A stretch of DNA of 5,656 nt from Thermoleophilia bacterium (lineage in GTDB: Bacteria > Actinomycetota > Thermoleophilia > Gaiellales > JAICJC01): contig JAICJM010000232.1 in NCBI GenBank assembly GCA_025928435.1, positions 1 to 5,656 of the forward strand, in the 5' to 3' direction. Below are positions 5,049-5,656 of the stretch, one piece after another. The notes under the pieces are model-generated. The model ran no database searches. It saw only the letters and a program-made list of their open reading frames with translations, and was not told the DNA's origin. The position numbers and the translations under genes are program-made. Positions within the stretch are counted from its first letter, which is position 1; each line of letters starts with the position of its first letter.

Positions 5049-5656
5049 TTGAGGACGCGAGCCGCACTCCTCCCCGAAACCGGGGCCAGCCTGCGCGTGG
5101 TGGAATTGGAGCTCGATCCGCCGAAGCAGCACGAGGTGCTCGTCCGGCTGCACGCGAGCGGGGTCTGCCACTCCGACCAGAACGCGATCGACGGCACGGC
5201 CGAGACGCGCTGCCCGGCGGTGCTCGGCCACGAGGGCGCGGGGATCGTGGAGGCGGTCGGCCCGGGCGTCACGGCCGTCGCCGCCGGCGACCGCGTCGCC
5301 CTCTCGTGGCTGCCGGCGTGCGGGGTGTGCGACGAGTGCCGCCGCGACCTGCCCCACCTGTGCGCGGCCGCCTTCCCGGCCATGGACGCGGGCGGGCTGC
5401 TCGACGGCACCACCCGCCTCTCCCACGACGGCCGGCCCGCCTACCACTACTCGCTGCTCTCGACGTTCGCCGAGCACACCGTGGTGCCGGAGGCGTCGTG
5501 CATCCCGATCCCCGCCGACGTGCCGTTCGACGTCGCCGCGCTCGTCGGCTGCGCGATCACGACCGGCGTCTGCGCCGCCTGGCGCACCGCCCGGGTGGCG
5601 CCGGGCGAGCGAGTGGCCGTGTTCGGCTGCGGGGGCGTCGGGTTGTCGGCCGTGAT
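5049..5656 (+). CDS. zinc-dependent alcohol dehydrogenase, class III-like MDR family, N-terminal part
   Basis: This cytoplasmic NAD(P)-dependent dehydrogenase oxidises an alcohol or a thiol-bound hydroxymethyl adduct. The first 202 residues are present and the gene runs off the right edge. Catalytic zinc ligands are Cys40 (GVCHSD), His61 followed by Glu62 (GHEGAG) and Cys168 (VGCAITTG). The structural zinc site is complete as C91xxC94xxC97x7C105. The nucleotide loop GCGGVG is at 193-198. GVCHSD, GCAITTG and FGCGGVG follow the class III (formaldehyde, glutathione- or mycothiol-dependent) pattern; in an actinobacterium mycothiol would be the expected thiol, but a general alcohol dehydrogenase is equally possible. 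I chose the TTG at 5049 because the family start aligns there (RTRAALLPE). An in-frame GTG at 5031 would overlap the -10. The gene diverges from the MetE-like gene with 25 bases between starts. Confidence 0.9.
   Translation, partial: MRTRAALLPETGASLRVVELELDPPKQHEVLVRLHASGVCHSDQNAIDGTAETRCPAVLGHEGAGIVEAVGPGVTAVAAGDRVALSWLPACGVCDECRRDLPHLCAAAFPAMDAGGLLDGTTRLSHDGRPAYHYSLLSTFAEHTVVPEASCIPIPADVPFDVAALVGCAITTGVCAAWRTARVAPGERVAVFGCGGVGLSAV

Noticed and set aside
5024..5413. N-terminal extension of the MetE-like frame to an ATG at 5413
   Set aside because: The extension is antisense to the dehydrogenase zinc-binding region and low in complexity; the family N-terminus begins right after the GTG at 5023.
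4554..5477. A 307-codon minus-strand frame across the MetE-like start and the dehydrogenase
   Set aside because: It crosses the divergent promoter and is antisense to the dehydrogenase and out of frame with the methyltransferase; low-complexity translation.
1..5656. tRNA, rRNA, CRISPR array, insertion sequence or attachment site
   Set aside because: No cloverleaf, spaced direct repeats, transposase motif or target duplication was seen by eye; the gaps between genes are all under 100 bases.

Overview
The window is very GC-rich, protein-dense DNA with six protein-coding genes, two of them cut by the window edges, and no RNA genes, CRISPR array or transposase. The P5C dehydrogenase is of the type usual in Actinobacteria. 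Three starts sit 6 to 9 bases after a TANNNT -10 hexamer with no clear Shine-Dalgarno, as in leaderless actinobacterial genes. I therefore infer a high-GC actinobacterium; a Thermoleophilia-like soil lineage is possible but cannot be proved here. This is a chromosomal, metabolic region with no sign of a mobile island.

Layout on the left (plus strand): the C-terminal part of pruA (proline to glutamate catabolism, 1-921); a PilZ-family protein of 227 residues (978-1661) that appears to carry a second, degenerate PilZ-like domain; and a 3-hydroxyisobutyrate dehydrogenase/tartronate semialdehyde reductase family enzyme (1707-2573). A possible stem-loop separates pruA from the PilZ gene. A -10 element framed by an inverted repeat precedes the reductase.

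Layout in the middle: the reductase converges on a minus-strand ATP-grasp ligase (2620-3858). The 46-base gap holds a perfect 10-bp inverted repeat built from two facing copies of a 13-base palindrome, which resembles a REP/BIME element or a bidirectional terminator. Upstream of the ligase on the same strand is a MetE-core-like, zinc-dependent methyltransferase (3917-5023), only about 58 bases away, so the two may form a methyltransferase-ligase operon.

Layout on the right: the methyltransferase diverges from a zinc-dependent alcohol dehydrogenase (5049 to the right edge). Only 25 bases lie between the two start codons, and they hold two oppositely directed -10 elements that overlap by two bases inside a 16-bp inverted repeat. 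The pair is therefore probably co-regulated or mutually exclusive. No complete pathway can be reconstructed. The least explained parts are the methyltransferase/ATP-grasp/dehydrogenase group, the degenerate PilZ half and the palindrome doublet.
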